Positions 61,476-64,000 of a stretch of DNA of 64,000 nucleotides are shown piece after piece. The notes beneath the pieces were generated by a model. The model did no database searches. It had not been told where the DNA came from and was given only the letters and a program-made list of their open reading frames with translations. Numbering within the stretch: position 1 is the stretch's first letter; the number at the start of each line of letters is the position of its first letter. The position numbers were made by a program, and so were the translations under genes. The DNA is from Hygrophila difformis (lineage: Eukaryota > Streptophyta > Magnoliopsida > Lamiales > Acanthaceae), in assembly GCA_030278955.1 (NCBI GenBank), contig JAOANR010000006.1, positions 8,021,915 to 8,085,914 on the forward strand, in the 5' to 3' direction.

Positions 61476-63458
61476 TAACAAAGAAACTCAAGAAATTGTT
61501 GTTCCTTGAAATTGGACATTGTCGTCTTGTTGCCTTTTTGTTTTGCTTGGTGTGAATTAATGAGCTGGCATGTAACCAAACTATGTGAAATGAACTAGGT
61601 TTGTTTCCTGGCTACAACCACGTGTGAGTTTATGCTACATGTTTGTTTAAACTCCACAACTCGTACCAGTAACATTATAAATGTTAAAATACCAAGTCTA
61701 TCAGTATCATCAACACAGTTGTTATATGATTATATTATACTGAAAATCTGTGGTCAGGTTGTTGTGAATACCTCTAAACTTTCAGTTGGATTAAGTGCTA
61801 TGGGAATCATGTTATTATTTGAAGAGAGGATAAACACCAGAAAATTGATATTTGAGCAGGTAAGCTGTTTAGGAACGTACGTTTTTTTTCCGTGTGCTGC
61901 TAATATGTAAGCTTTGTATATACTACAAGCAATAAGCAATGCTACAGTATTGGACATAATTACACTCATATTCACTTCTGTTTAAAAAGAACACAACAAA
62001 AATATAGCTCAGGTTGGGTGCCTGTTCCCTTATTAAAATTCCCTAGTACTACTACCAAGAGGGAATTTATGAGATAATAATTGAAATAAGCTACTAAAAG
62101 AAGTGTGCAAAAGTCAAATTTTTTAGGACTGTAAAAAAGTAATTTAAACGTAAAAGGGTCAAAAAATAATATTTTGAAGGCCTCTAGCCGAAGTTAGTTT
62201 TTTTTTTTGGGTGAACTAGCCAAAGTTAGTTAAACACAAAGAAGTGATGGCCTATTGCCCTAGCGGTCTAAAATTGTCATTTCGAACTATTATCTCTGGA
62301 GTTTAGTGATCCATTCCACCCACTCCGACTGTGCCTTATTATGGTTATGGCCCATTCAAAATGAAAGCCCAATTGTGTGCCTAAACAAAATAACCCACAA
62401 GAAGATGACAAGGGTGGGGGCCCTATGGATAGAGCCACGTGGCAAGCCCCCTCTCAGGGAAAATGGACAAAATAGCATTGGGTAATGATGGGGACAAATT
62501 GATAAAAAGATGATTGCAGGTAACATGGCCTTTCTCAAATAAGGGGAGACAACAATTAGGTGTCCATTCTAATCAAAATCCCAACTCATGTTCTCACATT
62601 AATTTTGTTAGCGGTATTGCATACTAGTACTTTTTGGAGGCACATCCACACCCTTATGTCCATTGATATATGAAGATTTTGTGCTATGACTATTTTATTT
62701 TATTTTATTTTATTTTTCTGATTGGACGGAGGAAACAGTATAACAATTAATGTAAACTGTAGGGAAGAAAATAATGTAACCACCTTTGATACATAAATTA
62801 AGTACTAACAATACAATAAATCGCATCAAAAGCAAAGTTTGATTGGGACTTGACAACTACTTTGATATTTCTATTTTCGCCCCATTGTGAATTGTCCGCT
62901 TCATCACACTCTCCCAAGTCTTTATTTGGAATTTATATTTATGACCTCAAAAACCAGAGAATGATTGGGAATTTGGTAATATCTCATCACTCTTTCTTTT
63001 TTTCTTTTTCTTTTTTTTTTTTGTGAGTGGTCCACTTTCTTGTAATTTTTGGGGAGAAAGAACACTGTGTTGGACGAATAGGGTTCATTCAATTACAAAC
63101 AGCAAGGAGTGACCACTTTCTATTTTATTTTTTTGAAACACCATAATATATATGTATATATTCAAATCCCCCATTATTGCTTTATGAGTCAAAAAGATAT
63201 ATCCACTTGCTATTCCTTACATTCTTGAATTTGCATCCTATTACTGTGAGTTTTAGTGTTCAATGTAATGAAGTAGAATTATTGAATAATAGTAAAATCA
63301 ATCAAATTAAAAATTAAAATTAATGTTTTTATGTTTTAACGTTATTGAATTACTTCTAATTCAGTGGCTATAACTCTCCAAACATTTTTACAGACAAAAA
63401 TGAACTTAAAAATTAGTGGAGTGAGTAATCTTCATACTGTAGAATTTTTATTATGGGC
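61476..63458. other. 3' flank of the HSF gene and intergenic region, no gene recognised
   Basis: AT-rich spacer. It contains a (TTTTA)n tract near 62,690-62,716 and a T-rich stretch near 63,000. I found no coding, tRNA or clear repeat signature apart from these. Confidence 0.5.
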
Positions 63459-63625
63459 GTGTTTGGGAGTTTAACAGATAACAGAAGCATATAGTAGATT
63501 TGACCAGCAGATTTGATAAGTATATTTGACCAGCAGATACTTAATCTGCTTCCTTCCGTATCATATTAGAATTGAATAGATTGGCTCCAATCTACTAATG
63601 CTCAATCTGCTTTCTAACCAAACAC
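63459..63625. mobile_element. Small MITE with GTGTTTGG ends
   Basis: About 167 bp with ends GTGTTTGGGAG and CTAACCAAACAC and internal repeats of GACCAGCAGAT and AATCTGCTT. It lies immediately before the third MULE-like copy. Confidence 0.5.
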
Positions 63626-63632
63626 TAAAAAT

Positions 63633-64000
63633 GGAAAAAAGGATAAATAGGTCATGTTTCTTTTCAAAAAATTCAAATCAGTCATTTTTCTATTTTATTA
63701 CCAAAACAGTCCTCTACAAATGCTAATTATGTTCAAATCAGTCATTTTTTCACTAATTATATTATAATTGCTGACGTGGCAAGGGTTTTAATTTAAACCT
63801 GACACGTGTGCATAATATTAGTCCTTTTTCTTTTATCTTTTGCCAATTCAGTCCTAAACTTTTATTTTGTTCTATTTAGTCCTCTACCCCAATCACTCAT
63901 TTTTATATTAATTGGCCTCAAACCTTTCAAATTATTTCATTTTAGGCCCAGAACCATAAATTTTTTATTATTACTAATACATTTATCAAATAAATGCCCA
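63633..64000. mobile_element. MULE-like long-TIR element, copy 3, cut by the window end
   Basis: It starts GGAAAAAAGGATAAATAGGT and continues with the same arm as the elements at 8182 and 15711 up to the window edge. The 10 bases before it (CACTAAAAAT, 63623-63632) are the predicted target duplication; its partner is outside the window. Confidence 0.85.

Noticed and set aside
62240..62300. tRNA- or SINE-like head ('gcccta gcggtctaaa ... ttcgaactatt')
   Set aside because: There is only a loose A-box and B-box resemblance, with no tail, target duplication or foldable cloverleaf.

Overview
This window is nuclear DNA from a flowering plant. Long introns with GT/AG borders, AT-rich spacers, TA-flanked MITEs and conserved plant nuclear genes all point that way. 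A core eudicot is most likely. An asterid is possible, but I cannot fix the species from sequence alone. I see no organelle, viral or bacterial insertion.

Layout. 1-12,000: repeat-rich. It holds a large foldback hairpin, hAT-like elements, Stowaway-like MITEs, a long-TIR Mutator-like (MULE) element, and a small two-exon membrane-protein gene on the minus strand. 12,000-25,000: a small basic-protein gene (+), a GID8-like LisH/CTLH/CRA gene (-), a second MULE-like element, a SINE, and the cohesin-release gene WAPL (-, 12 exons, 980 aa). 26,857-32,095: an intact TRAPPC13 gene (+, 12 exons, 443 aa, with a 15-nt microexon). 33,626-36,145: an intronless P-class PPR gene (+). 37,415-45,316: the splicing factor U2AF65 (-, 18 exons, 547 aa). 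45,962-48,083: an internally deleted L1-type LINE. 48,169-50,212: a hAT-like element nested in a Stowaway-like MITE, an AAT microsatellite and a diverged MULE-like element. 50,973-52,018: an F-box stress-induced (FBS1-type) gene (+). 52,582-53,542: a decayed MYB-CC (GARP) transcription factor pseudogene. 53,898-60,190: a rearranged, decaying second locus of TRAPPC13. 60,488-61,475: a short heat-shock factor gene (+) with an unusual recognition helix. The window ends inside a third copy of the 1.2-kb MULE-like element.

The conserved genes are unrelated housekeeping and regulatory genes (chromosome cohesion, vesicle tethering, splicing, ubiquitin ligases, organelle RNA processing, stress transcription). 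They do not form a pathway or operon. The most informative story is the local duplication history. TRAPPC13 is present as one intact gene, one chimeric degenerate copy, one two-exon fragment fused in front of that copy, and one exon-sized relic beside U2AF65. A U2AF65 exon relic in turn sits beside the intact TRAPPC13 gene. A MITE present only in the younger copy gives a relative date. I found no evidence of a wholly new kind of system. The best leads are the chimeric TRAPPC13 copy, the HSF with a substituted DNA-contact residue, and the MULE-like family with near-complete 10-bp target duplications.

All exon borders were deduced by hand from reading-frame continuity, GT/AG sites and recalled family sequence. 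No alignment or transcript evidence was available.
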